In this document: positions 23,346 through 33,051 of the stretch, in pieces
How positions within the stretch are numbered: position 1 is the first letter of the stretch
Layout of the letters: each line of letters opens with the position of its first letter
Source: Paenibacillus plantarum
Lineage (GTDB): Bacteria > Bacillota > Bacilli > Paenibacillales > NBRC-103111
NCBI RefSeq assembly: GCF_013141695.1
Contig: NZ_WHNY01000039.1
Coordinates: 1 to 52,342 of the forward strand
Direction: 5' to 3'
DNA length: 52,342 nt
Position numbers and translations under genes: made by a program
The notes under the pieces: model-generated
What the model was told of the DNA's origin: nothing
The model's input: only the letters and a program-made list of their open reading frames with translations
The model's database searches: none

Positions 23346-24962
23346 ATGTATAAACTTGTCATTGTGGACGATGAACCGACAGTTCGTTTCGGGTTAAGTA
23401 ATTATTTTGACTGGAAAGCATACGGGATTGAGGTTGTAGGCGAAGCAGATGATGGTGATGTAGCACTTGAGGTGATTGAGCGTGAGAAGCCGGATCTCGT
23501 CCTAACCGATGTGCGAATGCCCAATATGGATGGGATTCAGATGTCCAACCAATTAAGTGAACGGTTTCCTCATATCAAAATTGTGTTTGTAAGCGGTCAC
23601 GATGATGCTGAGTATTTGAAATCCGCGCTGAAGGTTAAAGCGGTTGATTATATGTTTAAGCCTGTCAATTTGGGCGAGTTGGAGATTGTTATTGAACGGT
23701 TAGTAAGCGCACTCAATACCGAGCAGCAAGAGCGCAAGCTTATTGAAGATATGCAGGTCAAGCTCATACAGAGCATGCCCCTGCTGCAGGAGAAATTCCT
23801 CATGTCGCTGATTCGGGAAGGTGTTATTTACCCATCACGTGTGCAGGATCGTATTGATTTCCTTAATTTGAACTTGCCAATGGAGGGAGCCTATTGGGTT
23901 ATTGCCATTCGGATCGATGATGCCACTGAGGTTGCGCAGACCCGGTCCGAGAGGGACCAACAGCTGCTTTCCTATTCGGTTCTGAATATTGTGCAGGAGC
24001 TGATTGAGCGAGATATTGGCGGTTATGTTTTTGAAAATCAGATTGGCGAATTCGTAGGAATTCTTCGCTTGGCTCAGGAAGAGGACCAGGAAAGCTTGCT
24101 GTTCACCCTGGCAGAGGAAGTACGCGAAAGCCTTCATAACTATTTGAAAATCAGTGTTACGATCGGGGTAGGTGAACGGATTTCCAGACTTGCCAGCTTG
24201 CCGCAATCCTATTCACAAGCGAAAGAAGCGGCCGACCAACGATGGTTTTTAGGCAAAAACCAGATCATTTCTATGGATAATCTGGAACAATCCGAGGAGA
24301 GTGTATATCGATTTGATGCCTCACAGCAAGAGCGTATCGTCTCCTCCTTGAAGTCTGCAGATACGTTGAAAGTGCAAGAGGAGCTAAACGAGATATACAA
24401 TGCGCTGTCACGTAATCGGACAGATGGTATTGCTTATGGACGTAACATCAGTCTTCAACTGCTGCTTCTAGCCAGCCGAATCTTGTTGGAGTTGCATGTA
24501 CAGAAGCAAGATCTCGAAAGCAAAGAAAACGAGCTCATGGCCAAAGTGTTTCAGCAAGAAACGTTAGGTGCCCTACATCGTCTTGTTGAAGTGTTTTTGT
24601 TGGAAGTATGTGAGCGCATTGGTGAGAAACGAAATGGCAAATCTAAAAATGTGATCGAACGAACGCGGGCGATTATCGATAAACGGTATGCGGAGAATTT
24701 GCAAGTAGGCGATATAGCGACGGAAGTATTCCTGTCTACGACGTATTTGTGTTTGCTTTTTAAACAAGAAACTGGGGAAACCATTAACGAATATATGACC
24801 AAGGTTCGCGTGGAGCAGGCGAAAGCGCTATTGAAGGATCCCGCTAATAAGTTTTATGAAGTGTGCTATGCGGTGGGGTATTCGGATCCTAGTTATTTTA
24901 GCAAAATATTTAAGAAATATACGGGATATACACCGAGCTCCTTCCGCGAGCAAGTCATGTAA
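23346..24962 (+). CDS. Response regulator, YesN-type (REC + AraC HTH), system 2
   Basis: Cytoplasmic regulator of 538 residues, longer than the system 1 regulator because of a ~290-residue middle domain. The receiver (1-~122) has VDDEP, D55 in LTDVRMP and K in FKPVN. The middle region (~140-400), with VTIGVGERISRLASLPQSYSQAKEA, matches the degenerate GGDEF-like region seen in long YesN proteins. The AraC-type double HTH is at ~435-538 (VGDIATEVFLSTTYLCLLFK; YAVGYSDPSYFSKIFKK). ATG has AGGGAGG upstream. It probably autoregulates and activates importer 2 through the shared 18-nt motif. Confidence 0.94.
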   Translation: MYKLVIVDDEPTVRFGLSNYFDWKAYGIEVVGEADDGDVALEVIEREKPDLVLTDVRMPNMDGIQMSNQLSERFPHIKIVFVSGHDDAEYLKSALKVKAVDYMFKPVNLGELEIVIERLVSALNTEQQERKLIEDMQVKLIQSMPLLQEKFLMSLIREGVIYPSRVQDRIDFLNLNLPMEGAYWVIAIRIDDATEVAQTRSERDQQLLSYSVLNIVQELIERDIGGYVFENQIGEFVGILRLAQEEDQESLLFTLAEEVRESLHNYLKISVTIGVGERISRLASLPQSYSQAKEAADQRWFLGKNQIISMDNLEQSEESVYRFDASQQERIVSSLKSADTLKVQEELNEIYNALSRNRTDGIAYGRNISLQLLLLASRILLELHVQKQDLESKENELMAKVFQQETLGALHRLVEVFLLEVCERIGEKRNGKSKNVIERTRAIIDKRYAENLQVGDIATEVFLSTTYLCLLFKQETGETINEYMTKVRVEQAKALLKDPANKFYEVCYAVGYSDPSYFSKIFKKYTGYTPSSFREQVM

Positions 24963-24979
24963 AGAGAGTAGGGCCATTC

Positions 24980-26851
24980 ATGCATTTCAAGAACAGAAGC
25001 TGGACGTTTATTACAATGATTTTCAAAAGCGTTCTTGCAGCAAGGCTATGGCTGATCGCCTACGTGGTGTTAATTATAATCCCAGCTTCCATTTTTCTAT
25101 ATGCCTATTCCCAGCGATACTCGCACATTCTGGAAGAAGAAGTGACGCGTTCGATGCTTCAAACGTTGAAGCAAGCTGAAATTAATTTGGATCATCAGTT
25201 CGATTCCTTGCGGGATACGTCGAATTCTCTTTTTCTGAATCCAAAGTTAATGCAGTATCTAAGTAATTCCACACCTTTGAACGAACAAATCGATGCGTTG
25301 AAGGAACTGAGATATTTAATTGATAATGGCCAAACAAATACGAATGTGTTTCGTGTTCGACTATATGTGGATGAGAATAAGCTCTTCTCACATGAGCGAG
25401 TAAACTTCTTCCCTATGGATGTACTCAAGACGCGTCCCTGGTATGAAGCTGTCGTGAAAGCGGGTGGTCACCTCGTCTGGACAGGCGTTTATCAAGAGAG
25501 CTTTATAGATCGAGATGATACCTATATATACTCGGGTATTCGTCTTCTGCGTGATCCGGATCATTATGAGAACTTATCTGGCTTTTTATCCATTGATGTA
25601 GATGCGAAGACGCTTGATAATATAGTATCCAGTATCGTTTTGAATAAAGATCAACGTGTGTTTATGATAGCTCCTGATGGAATGATTATCTACCATAGTG
25701 ATAAATCTTTACTTGGCCAAAAGCTGGATTCAAATGCCATATTACGGGCCGTTGCGGAAAAAAATGAAGGTGTATCTCCAATTATGGAGGAGGAAAATCA
25801 ACAATATGTTGTGTATACAACTGTAAATACCACAGGATGGAAGCTAGTCGCAGAAGTTCCCAAGAAGGGGATCAGCTCACGGGCCGCCTCATTAAATCAA
25901 TTTTCGAGTGTAGCTACTCTAACAGGGGTGACGATACTATTCCTGATTCTTGTTTTCATTTTATTAGCCTTTATCGTTCGCGGGATGAATCGCCGCGTCC
26001 AAACGGTTATTTTAGCCATTAAACGTGAAGGCGTAGCTGGTCTGGAAGAAAGGTCGGTCTCATCGGATGGTGATTTTAATCTACTCGAAAAAAGTGTGGA
26101 CCATCTCATCCATCGCGTGAAAGATTTAATGGAAGAAACCTACAGATCCAAAGTGCAAGAGCGTGAGGCGCAGTTACGTGCTCTGCAAGCGCAGATTAAT
26201 CCCCATTTCCTCTACAATACCTTGGATACGATTAATTGGATTGCCATTGGACATAAGGCGCACGACATTAGCCAAATGATTGATGGTTTAGCGAAGTATT
26301 TCCGACTTAGCTTGAATAAGGGAAAAGATGTCGTAACGGTTACGGATGAGTTAGAACTTGCGAAGGTGTACCTAGAAATTCAACAGACACGTTTTCCCAA
26401 AAGCTTCGAGTTCGTCTTCGAGCTGGCAGGGAACGATGAATCGGATGAAGCCCCGAAAGTAGGACTTACATTAGAATCGTGTCTCATTCCTAAGCTCACT
26501 TTGCAGCCAATTGTAGAAAATGCACTGCTTCATGGCATACGTAAATCGAAAGGGAAAACAGGTAAAATCACGATTCGCGCCTCTTTAGAAGGGGAAGATC
26601 TGCTCCTGTCCGTTTCCGATGATGGCATTGGTATGGATCCTGATTTTGCTCAAACCTTGTTAAGAGAACCTAGACCGGTCATGCGAACTGATGGTTCAGG
26701 AAGCTCCTATGGATTATACAATGTGAATGAACGAATTCGTTTGTTCTCGGGCGAAGCCTACGGGTTGAGCATACAATCTCAGCTTGGAGAAGGAACCACG
26801 ATCACAGCAAGATTTCAATTACAACGGCAAATCATAGAATCAAGCAGCTAG
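24980..26851 (+). CDS. Sensor histidine kinase, YesM-type, system 2
   Basis: Membrane kinase of 623 residues. Span 1 lies at ~25-45, the extracellular dCache-type sensor at ~50-305 (RVFMIAPDGMIIYHSD is typical), span 2 at ~310-335, then a HAMP-like linker, the phospho-acceptor H409 in INPHFLYNTLDTINW and an HATPase domain with VENALLHGI and SDDGIGMDP. Spaced 17 bases from its response regulator. Expected ligand: the sugar carried by importer 2 or its binding protein complex. Confidence 0.94.
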   Translation: MHFKNRSWTFITMIFKSVLAARLWLIAYVVLIIIPASIFLYAYSQRYSHILEEEVTRSMLQTLKQAEINLDHQFDSLRDTSNSLFLNPKLMQYLSNSTPLNEQIDALKELRYLIDNGQTNTNVFRVRLYVDENKLFSHERVNFFPMDVLKTRPWYEAVVKAGGHLVWTGVYQESFIDRDDTYIYSGIRLLRDPDHYENLSGFLSIDVDAKTLDNIVSSIVLNKDQRVFMIAPDGMIIYHSDKSLLGQKLDSNAILRAVAEKNEGVSPIMEEENQQYVVYTTVNTTGWKLVAEVPKKGISSRAASLNQFSSVATLTGVTILFLILVFILLAFIVRGMNRRVQTVILAIKREGVAGLEERSVSSDGDFNLLEKSVDHLIHRVKDLMEETYRSKVQEREAQLRALQAQINPHFLYNTLDTINWIAIGHKAHDISQMIDGLAKYFRLSLNKGKDVVTVTDELELAKVYLEIQQTRFPKSFEFVFELAGNDESDEAPKVGLTLESCLIPKLTLQPIVENALLHGIRKSKGKTGKITIRASLEGEDLLLSVSDDGIGMDPDFAQTLLREPRPVMRTDGSGSSYGLYNVNERIRLFSGEAYGLSIQSQLGEGTTITARFQLQRQIIESSS

Positions 26852-26895
26852 CACCACAGACCTCATAATGCCGACCATCGAAAGGAAGGATATGA

Positions 26896-27765
26896 TTGGT
26901 TACGGAGTCCATCCTAAATCAAGATCTGAGACCGCATATTAGATATACGGATTTGTTGCATTTTAAACAGTGGAATACGCATGCAAGAATCATAACCGAT
27001 TATTTGTTGCTTTATGTGCAAGACGGTTCAGCACATTTAACCATTGATGCGAAAAGATATCTCTTGAAGCCTGGGCAGTTCAGTTTAATCCAGCCTGGCG
27101 TCGTTCATCAGTTCGAATCGGAGTCGCCATTGACGGTCATGGCGCTCCACTTTGAGCTGTTTCCATCTGGGGATGGGGAGCGACTACCTATGATTGTGCC
27201 TTTGGAGCGTGGCACTCATCCTGAATTAGTCAATTTGCAACCAGACTTAACAACTTTTGCTGATATTGTCGTTCCTGTTGTGTTTAAATCTGCTAGGAAT
27301 GAGTGGATGGCAGATGTCTTTCTGCAAATTATTGAGCACTGGAACCGTCCACATGCACTGGCTAAGCTTCAAGCGCATGTGTATGCCGCAGAAATTATTC
27401 TGGAGTTATTACAAGAGTATACGTCCCAAGACAGCTCTGAACATAAAAACGCCATCTCCTTAAACTGGGTGCCCGCGTACATGCAGTATCGGTTATCTGA
27501 ACCTCTTTCGGTGGAGGAAATGGCCCGTAAAGCGTTTATGTCCCGTTCCTATTTCTCCATGCTATTCCGAAACCAATTCAATATGGCGCCTCATCAATAT
27601 TTGCTTAAACTAAGGCTCGATTATGCGAAAGAGCTTTTACGAGGCACCTCTATGCCGCTTCAAAATATCGCTGACAGTTGCGGGTTCTCGAGTGTGCATC
27701 ATTTTTCAAAAATGTATAAACTTCGGTTCGGATGTCCGCCAAGCCATAGGAGACACGAACAATGA
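26896..27765 (+). CDS. AraC-family regulator with cupin sensing domain
   Basis: Regulator of 289 residues: an N-terminal cupin (YLLKPGQFSLIQPGVVHQFES at ~52-72) and a C-terminal AraC double HTH (~185-289, EEMARKAFMSRSYFSMLFRN and NIADSCGFSSVHHFSKMYK). The start is TTG: an AAAGGAAGGA site lies six bases upstream, and the nearby ATG at 26892 is in another frame. TTG may keep expression low. It follows the sensor kinase by 44 bases and may be cotranscribed; the next promoter (TATAAT at 27827) drives the FAD oxidoreductase, a plausible target. Confidence 0.9.
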   Translation: MVTESILNQDLRPHIRYTDLLHFKQWNTHARIITDYLLLYVQDGSAHLTIDAKRYLLKPGQFSLIQPGVVHQFESESPLTVMALHFELFPSGDGERLPMIVPLERGTHPELVNLQPDLTTFADIVVPVVFKSARNEWMADVFLQIIEHWNRPHALAKLQAHVYAAEIILELLQEYTSQDSSEHKNAISLNWVPAYMQYRLSEPLSVEEMARKAFMSRSYFSMLFRNQFNMAPHQYLLKLRLDYAKELLRGTSMPLQNIADSCGFSSVHHFSKMYKLRFGCPPSHRRHEQ

Positions 27766-27826
27766 AAAAGACGTTTTGATACATTTATTAAGAGTTTTGA
27801 CAAAGCCAAACGACTTATTCTCGTCT

Positions 27827-27832
27827 TATAAT
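27827..27832 (+). promoter_or_regulatory. -10 box upstream of FAD oxidoreductase paralogue 2
   Basis: Consensus TATAAT, 62 bases before the start codon. A perfect TTGACA at 27797-27802 is 24 bases away, too far for a normal sigma-A promoter, so either the promoter is activator dependent or the TTGACA is chance. Confidence 0.45.
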
Positions 27833-27894
27833 GTTGCCATACGCCATACCCATTCAAGCTTAGGATCCAATAATTGAATGAAAGAAGGATGACA

Positions 27895-29169
27895 ATGAGC
27901 AACCAACCAACCCAAACTTATAATTTTCAAAGACAGATTGAAACATATGATTCAGCTGATGTCGTTGTTATAGGTGGTGGACCTGCTGGAACAGCGGCTG
28001 CCATAAGCGCGGCGAGACTAGGTAAGAAAGTCACTTTGTTGGAAAAATCAGGTCAATTGGGCGGTATGGGTACACTCGGAAATGTCAGTATTTTTATGCC
28101 AATTGGTAACGTAACCGGTATTTACCGTGAGATGATTGCGGAAGCGCTGGCCGACCATTTGCCTAAGGATCATGACGTTTCGATCGCACCGCAATATTCG
28201 CCATTCGTGTTGAGACAATATTTAAATGAGAAAATGAAGAAGGAAGGCGTACAGGTCATCTATCATGCTGAGTTTATCGGCACGGTGAAGGAAGACAGAA
28301 GTGTGAAGGCGATCATCGTATCGACGCGTGAGGGCTTGAAAGCTTTCGAAGGCAAGCAGTTCATCGACTGTACGGGAGATGCAAGAGCCGCACTTGACGC
28401 GGGTGTACCTTACACGTCGGGTAGAGATGAAGACGGTATGACCCAACCCATGACGCTGATGTTTATGATGCAAAATACAGGCAAGTTAGTAGAGCAAATT
28501 TTGCCTGAAGGCTGCTATCATTATGAAGAAATATCCGATTTACCCCAAGGGCGCAGATTATATTGGGAACGAAACAATGACGGTACACTGCTTGTGAATA
28601 TGACACGGGTCAAAGGTAATGGGGCTAAAATCGAAGACATCAACTATGCGGAGACCGAGGCATTGAGACAGGTGTTTTCCGTCGTCAATTACTTACAGCG
28701 CACAGGGTTTGAAACCTACGTGCTCTCGCATATCGCGAATCAAGTTGGTGTCAGAGAAACCAACCAGATTCAAGGTATTTACACACTAACAGAGCAAGAC
28801 GTTGTGCGAGGAACACGGTTTGCGGATGTGGTCGCACAAACGAACTACGAGATCGACATCCATAGTCCTGATGGTCAAAAAACGACAGATGAGCGGAAGG
28901 TCGATGGTTATGACATCCCTTACCGTTGCATGGTGACAGAGCAGCTGGATAACCTGCTAGTAGCGGGACGATCGATTTCAGCCACGCATGTAGCGATGTC
29001 CTCCATGCGGGTTCAGGCTACTTGTTACGCGCTAGGGCAAGCGGCAGGAATCGCAGCCTCCATCGCTACGGACGACGCCTGCGCTGTCCAGGACGTTTCG
29101 ATTGATAAGCTTCATAGCGCGCTGGGCAGTCAGAATGTTGTCTTTTATAAGCAGGCGTCCTATCAATAA
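27895..29169 (+). CDS. FAD-dependent oxidoreductase (FAD_oxidored family), paralogue 2
   Basis: Flavoprotein of 424 residues with VVVIGGGPAGTAAAISAARLG near residues 23-43, GGMGTLGNVSIFMPIGN, and the C-terminal NLLVAGRSISATH/CYALGQAAGIAA pattern shared with the other two paralogues. The ATG at 27895 is chosen because AGAAGG lies six bases upstream; in-frame TTG (27874) and ATG (27889) alternatives exist. It lies between the AraC regulator of module 2 and importer 2, with a terminator after it, so it is probably a single-gene transcript. Substrate unknown. Confidence 0.87.
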   Translation: MSNQPTQTYNFQRQIETYDSADVVVIGGGPAGTAAAISAARLGKKVTLLEKSGQLGGMGTLGNVSIFMPIGNVTGIYREMIAEALADHLPKDHDVSIAPQYSPFVLRQYLNEKMKKEGVQVIYHAEFIGTVKEDRSVKAIIVSTREGLKAFEGKQFIDCTGDARAALDAGVPYTSGRDEDGMTQPMTLMFMMQNTGKLVEQILPEGCYHYEEISDLPQGRRLYWERNNDGTLLVNMTRVKGNGAKIEDINYAETEALRQVFSVVNYLQRTGFETYVLSHIANQVGVRETNQIQGIYTLTEQDVVRGTRFADVVAQTNYEIDIHSPDGQKTTDERKVDGYDIPYRCMVTEQLDNLLVAGRSISATHVAMSSMRVQATCYALGQAAGIAASIATDDACAVQDVSIDKLHSALGSQNVVFYKQASYQ

Positions 29170-29197
29170 AAATCAAATTGTTAGTTTTCAAGTCCCA

Positions 29198-29233
29198 GGG
29201 CATTTCTCGATCGACGAGGAATGCTCTTTCTTT
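29198..29233 (+). terminator. Rho-independent terminator after FAD oxidoreductase 2
   Basis: A 12-bp stem GGGCATTTCTCG/CGAGGAATGCTC with two G-T pairs, loop ATCGA and a TTTCTTT tail. It separates the oxidoreductase from the importer 2 promoter. Confidence 0.8.
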
Positions 29234-29255
29234 ATGTGAAACACCATAAAATAGT

Positions 29256-29308
29256 ACCAGAAACACAAAGATCACCATCTACAGATGATCATCTATAGTC
29301 CTTATAAT
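29256..29308 (+). promoter_or_regulatory. Importer 2 promoter with 18-nt upstream motif
   Basis: TATAAT at 29303-29308, weak -35. ACCAGAAACACAAAGATC at 29256-29273 matches the motif in front of the system 2 response regulator gene, 46-47 bases upstream of the -10 in both cases. Confidence 0.65.
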
Positions 29309-29338
29309 ACAAATATACAACTTGGAGGTGAACACGAT

Positions 29339-30295
29339 ATGAGTGTTACAGCAACGGAAGTGAAACAACGTATCGGAACGGAGAAGGTTAGCAAGAACAA
29401 GTGGAAGCTGTTTCGAACCAACATAGATCTCTACGTTTTGCTTATTCCTGGACTGCTTTTTCTTCTGCTATTCAAATATACGCCTATGTATGGGATTATC
29501 ATTGCGTTTATGGATTTTAACATTTTCGATGGGTTTACGGGAAGTAAATGGGTTGGCTTGGCGCAATTCGAGAAATTAATCCATTCGGATGAATTCGTGC
29601 AAGTATTTATCAATACACTCTTAATTAGTTTGTACAAGCTTGTGCTGCTCTTCCCAGTTCCGATTATTATCGCGCTACTCCTGAATGAAGTACGTAAGAG
29701 CTGGTTCAAGCGCACGATTCAAACCATTATTTTTCTGCCGCATTTCTTGTCTTGGGTTATTATTTCCGGATTGTTCATTACCATACTTTCCCCAAGCGGA
29801 GGTTTGGTCAACAATGTGATTCAGTTTTTCGGTGGTACACCGATATCGTTCTTTCTAGATAATCACTATTTCCGAAGTGTGCTGGTGTTTACTGCAGGTT
29901 GGAAGGAATCCGGGTGGAACGCAATTATCTTTATTGCGGCGATTGCGGGCATTGAGCAAGAGCAATATGAAGCAGCATCCATTGACGGAGCTGGGCGGAT
30001 TCGCCAGATGATGCACATTACCCTGCCGGGTATCGTGCCTACGATCATCCTGATTCTTGTCTTGCGTCTCGGATACTTACTCGAAGCTGGTACGGAACAA
30101 ATTTTGACCATGTATAATTCTGTTGTTTATCAATCTGGTGATGTTATTGGGACTTACGTCTATCGAATAGGTCTAGGACAGCAAGACTATAGCTTTAGTA
30201 CAGCAGTAGGTTTGTTCAATTCCGTAATTGGATTTCTCTTGATCGTGTTGGGTAATGAGCTCAGCAAAAAAGTGGTCAAGCGAAGCATTTGGTAG
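29339..30295 (+). CDS. ABC sugar importer 2, LplB-type permease
   Basis: Membrane permease of 318 residues, paralogous to the first permease of importers 1 and 3. The first span (~30-50, LYVLLIPGLLFLLLFKYTPMYG) and the EAA loop EQYEAASIDGAGRIRQM are visible. The ATG at 29339 follows TTGGAGGTG by eight bases and is preferred over an in-frame ATG at 29285 that lies upstream of the -10 box. The partner permease gene starts 11 bases after this stop. Confidence 0.93.
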   Translation: MSVTATEVKQRIGTEKVSKNKWKLFRTNIDLYVLLIPGLLFLLLFKYTPMYGIIIAFMDFNIFDGFTGSKWVGLAQFEKLIHSDEFVQVFINTLLISLYKLVLLFPVPIIIALLLNEVRKSWFKRTIQTIIFLPHFLSWVIISGLFITILSPSGGLVNNVIQFFGGTPISFFLDNHYFRSVLVFTAGWKESGWNAIIFIAAIAGIEQEQYEAASIDGAGRIRQMMHITLPGIVPTIILILVLRLGYLLEAGTEQILTMYNSVVYQSGDVIGTYVYRIGLGQQDYSFSTAVGLFNSVIGFLLIVLGNELSKKVVKRSIW

Positions 30296-30306
30296 GAGGT
30301 GCAGCT

Positions 30307-31182
30307 ATGAAAAAGAAAACAATCGGCGATTGGTCCCTAGATATCTGCGTGTATACTGCCCTGTTATTGTCTAGTGCGCTTACGCTAGTGCCAATGCTTA
30401 ATGTACTATCCAAAGCATTAAGTGATGAATCAGCAGTCATCTCTGGTAAGGTCGGCATTCTGCCTGTAGGCTTTCAACTAGAAACGATGAAATATGTTGT
30501 ATCTTCAAGTCAGTTTTTACATTCGATCTCGATATCCCTTATTGTCATGGTTGTGGGGACAGTGCTTGCCATTATGTTGACGGCTTTGACAGCTTATCCA
30601 TTATCTAAGAAGCATCTGCCAGGAATTCCATTTGTTCTGATCTTGTTTATTTTTACGATGTTGTTTAATGGCGGCATCATTCCGAATTACTTATTAATGA
30701 AAGAACTCCATCTCATCAATAGTTTGTGGTCCATCATGCTGCCTGCACTGATTAGCGTGTTTAATCTATTGGTGATTAAGAGCTATTATGAATCTTTACC
30801 TGAAGCGTTAGAGGAGTCAGCCAAAATGGATGGCGCTCGCAATTTCACAATTCTTTTCCGTATCATTCTTCCGCTCAGTACGCCGGTAATTGCTACAATC
30901 GCGCTATTCTATGCGGTGTATTTCTGGAATGACTACTTTCATCCTATGCTGTATATTTCGAAAGCGAGTTTGAAACCATTGCAATTATATTTAAGGGATA
31001 TTGTCATGGATGCTGACAGCTCGACTGCCCTGAATAGCAGTGTAGACGATATGATGAAGATTTCGCCTGAAGGCATACGATCGGCGACGGTTATTGCTTC
31101 TATTATTCCAATGCTGCTCGTTTATCCGTTTCTCCAAAAGCATTTCGTCAAAGGTGTTCTGATTGGTTCAGTGAAAGGCTAA
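30307..31182 (+). CDS. ABC sugar importer 2, YtcP-type permease
   Basis: Second permease of importer 2 (291 residues) with six spans and EAA loop EESAKMDGARNFTILFRIILP. The start is ATG 30307, preceded by TAGGAGGTG; an in-frame ATG at 30289 would overlap the previous gene and lacks a site. It ends in HFVKGVLIGSVKG like its paralogues. Confidence 0.93.
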   Translation: MKKKTIGDWSLDICVYTALLLSSALTLVPMLNVLSKALSDESAVISGKVGILPVGFQLETMKYVVSSSQFLHSISISLIVMVVGTVLAIMLTALTAYPLSKKHLPGIPFVLILFIFTMLFNGGIIPNYLLMKELHLINSLWSIMLPALISVFNLLVIKSYYESLPEALEESAKMDGARNFTILFRIILPLSTPVIATIALFYAVYFWNDYFHPMLYISKASLKPLQLYLRDIVMDADSSTALNSSVDDMMKISPEGIRSATVIASIIPMLLVYPFLQKHFVKGVLIGSVKG

Positions 31183-31258
31183 AATGTGCGTTAATGCCTA
31201 AGATGATTCATCGCCGGCTTAATGATATGATTACACAATGAACTAGGGAGGTTTTTGT

Positions 31259-32815
31259 ATGTTGACAAAAAACAGAAAGCTGATGCTCGTTTCGCTTACA
31301 GCTTGCTTGTCTGCTTCATCGCTTGTTGCTTGTTCCTCAGGCGGGACTAGCTCAAGTAGCACCACTTCACCAACATCAGCATCATCGTCAGCAGTACCAA
31401 CGGCAGCGGCAGTTAAACCGGAACTAAAGGCTCTGCAAATTTGGCAAAAGGATGATTATAACACGTACCCTGTTGCTACGTATTTGGAAAAAGCTACGGG
31501 TTATAAAGTCCAGTATGATATGCTTCCACAGGATAAACCCCAAGATAAACTGAATATCTTGATTGCTTCAGGAGAGCCATACGATGTGGTGACTACAGCA
31601 GGAACCACAGATTTTAAAGCGCTTTATTCTGATTATGCGAAAAAAGGGGCATTAGTCGATCTTGGACCACTAATTGATAAATACGGGCCGAATATTAAAG
31701 CTGTCATTGATCCTGAAGCTTTAGAGGCTGCCAAGGTAGATGGGAAACTATATGCCATTCCAACGAAAAGTACCCGGACTGTTAATACAGATTTATACAT
31801 TCGGCAGGATTGGCTGGATAAAGTCGGACTGAAAATGCCGACAACTCTTGATGAACTTGTTACAGTTTTGAAAGCGTTTAAAGAAAAAGATCCAGGTGGG
31901 AATGGCGATGCGAATATTCCTTTAACCGTCGGTGGTGATTCATCCTTTATTGCCAATATTGTTGGTGCTTTCGGTATGCCGAATTTCTGGAATGATGTGA
32001 ATGGTAAATTAACACCTCGTGTGTTGGACCCTGCCTTCAAGGATTATGCAACGTTTCTTGCTGATTTATTTAAACAAGGCTTAATTGATAAAGAATTCGC
32101 GGCTAATAAGGCAGCAACGACGAAAGAGAAATTTACAAGCGGTAAAGCCGGCATCCTGATGATGAACTGGTCCGATGTCCCTACGATTGCTGATGCTTTA
32201 ACGAAGAATATCCCAACTGCAAAAGCAACGTTTATCCCTGCCATGAAAGGTAAAGATGGTAAAGCAGGCCTATCTGCTTCGAAAGGCTTTGACCGTATTT
32301 CCTTCATCCCAAAAGCATCCAAGCATCCGGAAGATGCCATCAAATGGATGAATGCGAAGCTAGAGAAAGAAACGTTCAGAACGATGGCGATTGGCGAAGA
32401 GAATAAACATTACACGCTCAAAGATGGTGCCTATACACCGATCCAACCGATCTTTACCGATGAGCGCAATCAAGCGAATAACTTCTTAACGGGAACAGAC
32501 GATACGAACTACCCTATTTACTGGCAAGCACGTGTACGTAAGGATATGCGTCTGTACGATGGCTGGAATTTACTGAATGGATTAGCGCCTGATTCCACCA
32601 GAGTAACCGATCTTCTAGGTTACGCGCCATATATGCCAGACTTCTCCAAAAACTTCCTGAATTTAAATACGCAATCTAATGATTACACAACTAAGTTGAT
32701 TTTTGGTGCTGAATCGTTAACAGGGCTTGATGCTTTCATTGCCAAATTCAAATCATCTGGCGGAGATGCTAGTTACAAAGAAGTCAATGACTGGTATGCA
32801 ACTGTGAAAAAATAA
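31259..32815 (+). CDS. ABC sugar importer 2, substrate-binding lipoprotein
   Basis: Lipoprotein of 518 residues with lipobox LVAC near residues 22-25 and a Ser/Thr-rich linker to ~55, then an LplA-type solute-binding fold. Sequence similarity to the other two binding proteins of the window looks limited beyond the general fold, so the three importers probably take different ligands. Its gene follows the permeases by 76 bases with a good GGGAGG site and is followed by a perfect 13-bp hairpin. Confidence 0.92.
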   Translation: MLTKNRKLMLVSLTACLSASSLVACSSGGTSSSSTTSPTSASSSAVPTAAAVKPELKALQIWQKDDYNTYPVATYLEKATGYKVQYDMLPQDKPQDKLNILIASGEPYDVVTTAGTTDFKALYSDYAKKGALVDLGPLIDKYGPNIKAVIDPEALEAAKVDGKLYAIPTKSTRTVNTDLYIRQDWLDKVGLKMPTTLDELVTVLKAFKEKDPGGNGDANIPLTVGGDSSFIANIVGAFGMPNFWNDVNGKLTPRVLDPAFKDYATFLADLFKQGLIDKEFAANKAATTKEKFTSGKAGILMMNWSDVPTIADALTKNIPTAKATFIPAMKGKDGKAGLSASKGFDRISFIPKASKHPEDAIKWMNAKLEKETFRTMAIGEENKHYTLKDGAYTPIQPIFTDERNQANNFLTGTDDTNYPIYWQARVRKDMRLYDGWNLLNGLAPDSTRVTDLLGYAPYMPDFSKNFLNLNTQSNDYTTKLIFGAESLTGLDAFIAKFKSSGGDASYKEVNDWYATVKK

Positions 32816-32835
32816 ATAATCATCATGAAATGACA

Positions 32836-32883
32836 ATAAGAGGAGAACTTGCTTGCAACGACTGGCGTAGGTTCTCCTCTTAT
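32836..32883 (+). terminator. Hairpin after importer 2
   Basis: A perfect 13-bp inverted repeat (ATAAGAGGAGAAC/GTTCTCCTCTTAT) with a 22-base loop. Only a weak T-rich tail (CTGTGTTTTC) follows, so it may act as terminator or as 3'-end protection. Confidence 0.6.
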
Positions 32884-32948
32884 CTGTGTTTTCATGCAAA
32901 GAGAAAGGGGGGGATGCCCCAAAATAAATCTGTTTGTTTTCGTGAAAA

Positions 32949-32962
32949 TGTTAACGCTTTCA
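32949..32962 (-). promoter_or_regulatory. cre box (CcpA site)
   Basis: Read on the minus strand, TGAAAGCGTTAACA fits the cre consensus TGWNANCGNTNWCA at every position. It lies 90 bases upstream of the secreted beta-helix gene, so that gene should be subject to carbon catabolite repression. Confidence 0.75.
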
Positions 32963-33051
32963 ACTTTCGGAATGCAAGGAGCTTGTATGACGAACGGAGC
33001 TTCGCTCCCTTTTTATCGGTGGGCAGTGAATAATTTTAAGGAGGTATTATA

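Noticed and set aside
27797..27832. TTGACA and TATAAT taken together as a promoter
   Set aside because: The 24-base spacer is far outside the sigma-A range; only the -10 is kept as a feature.
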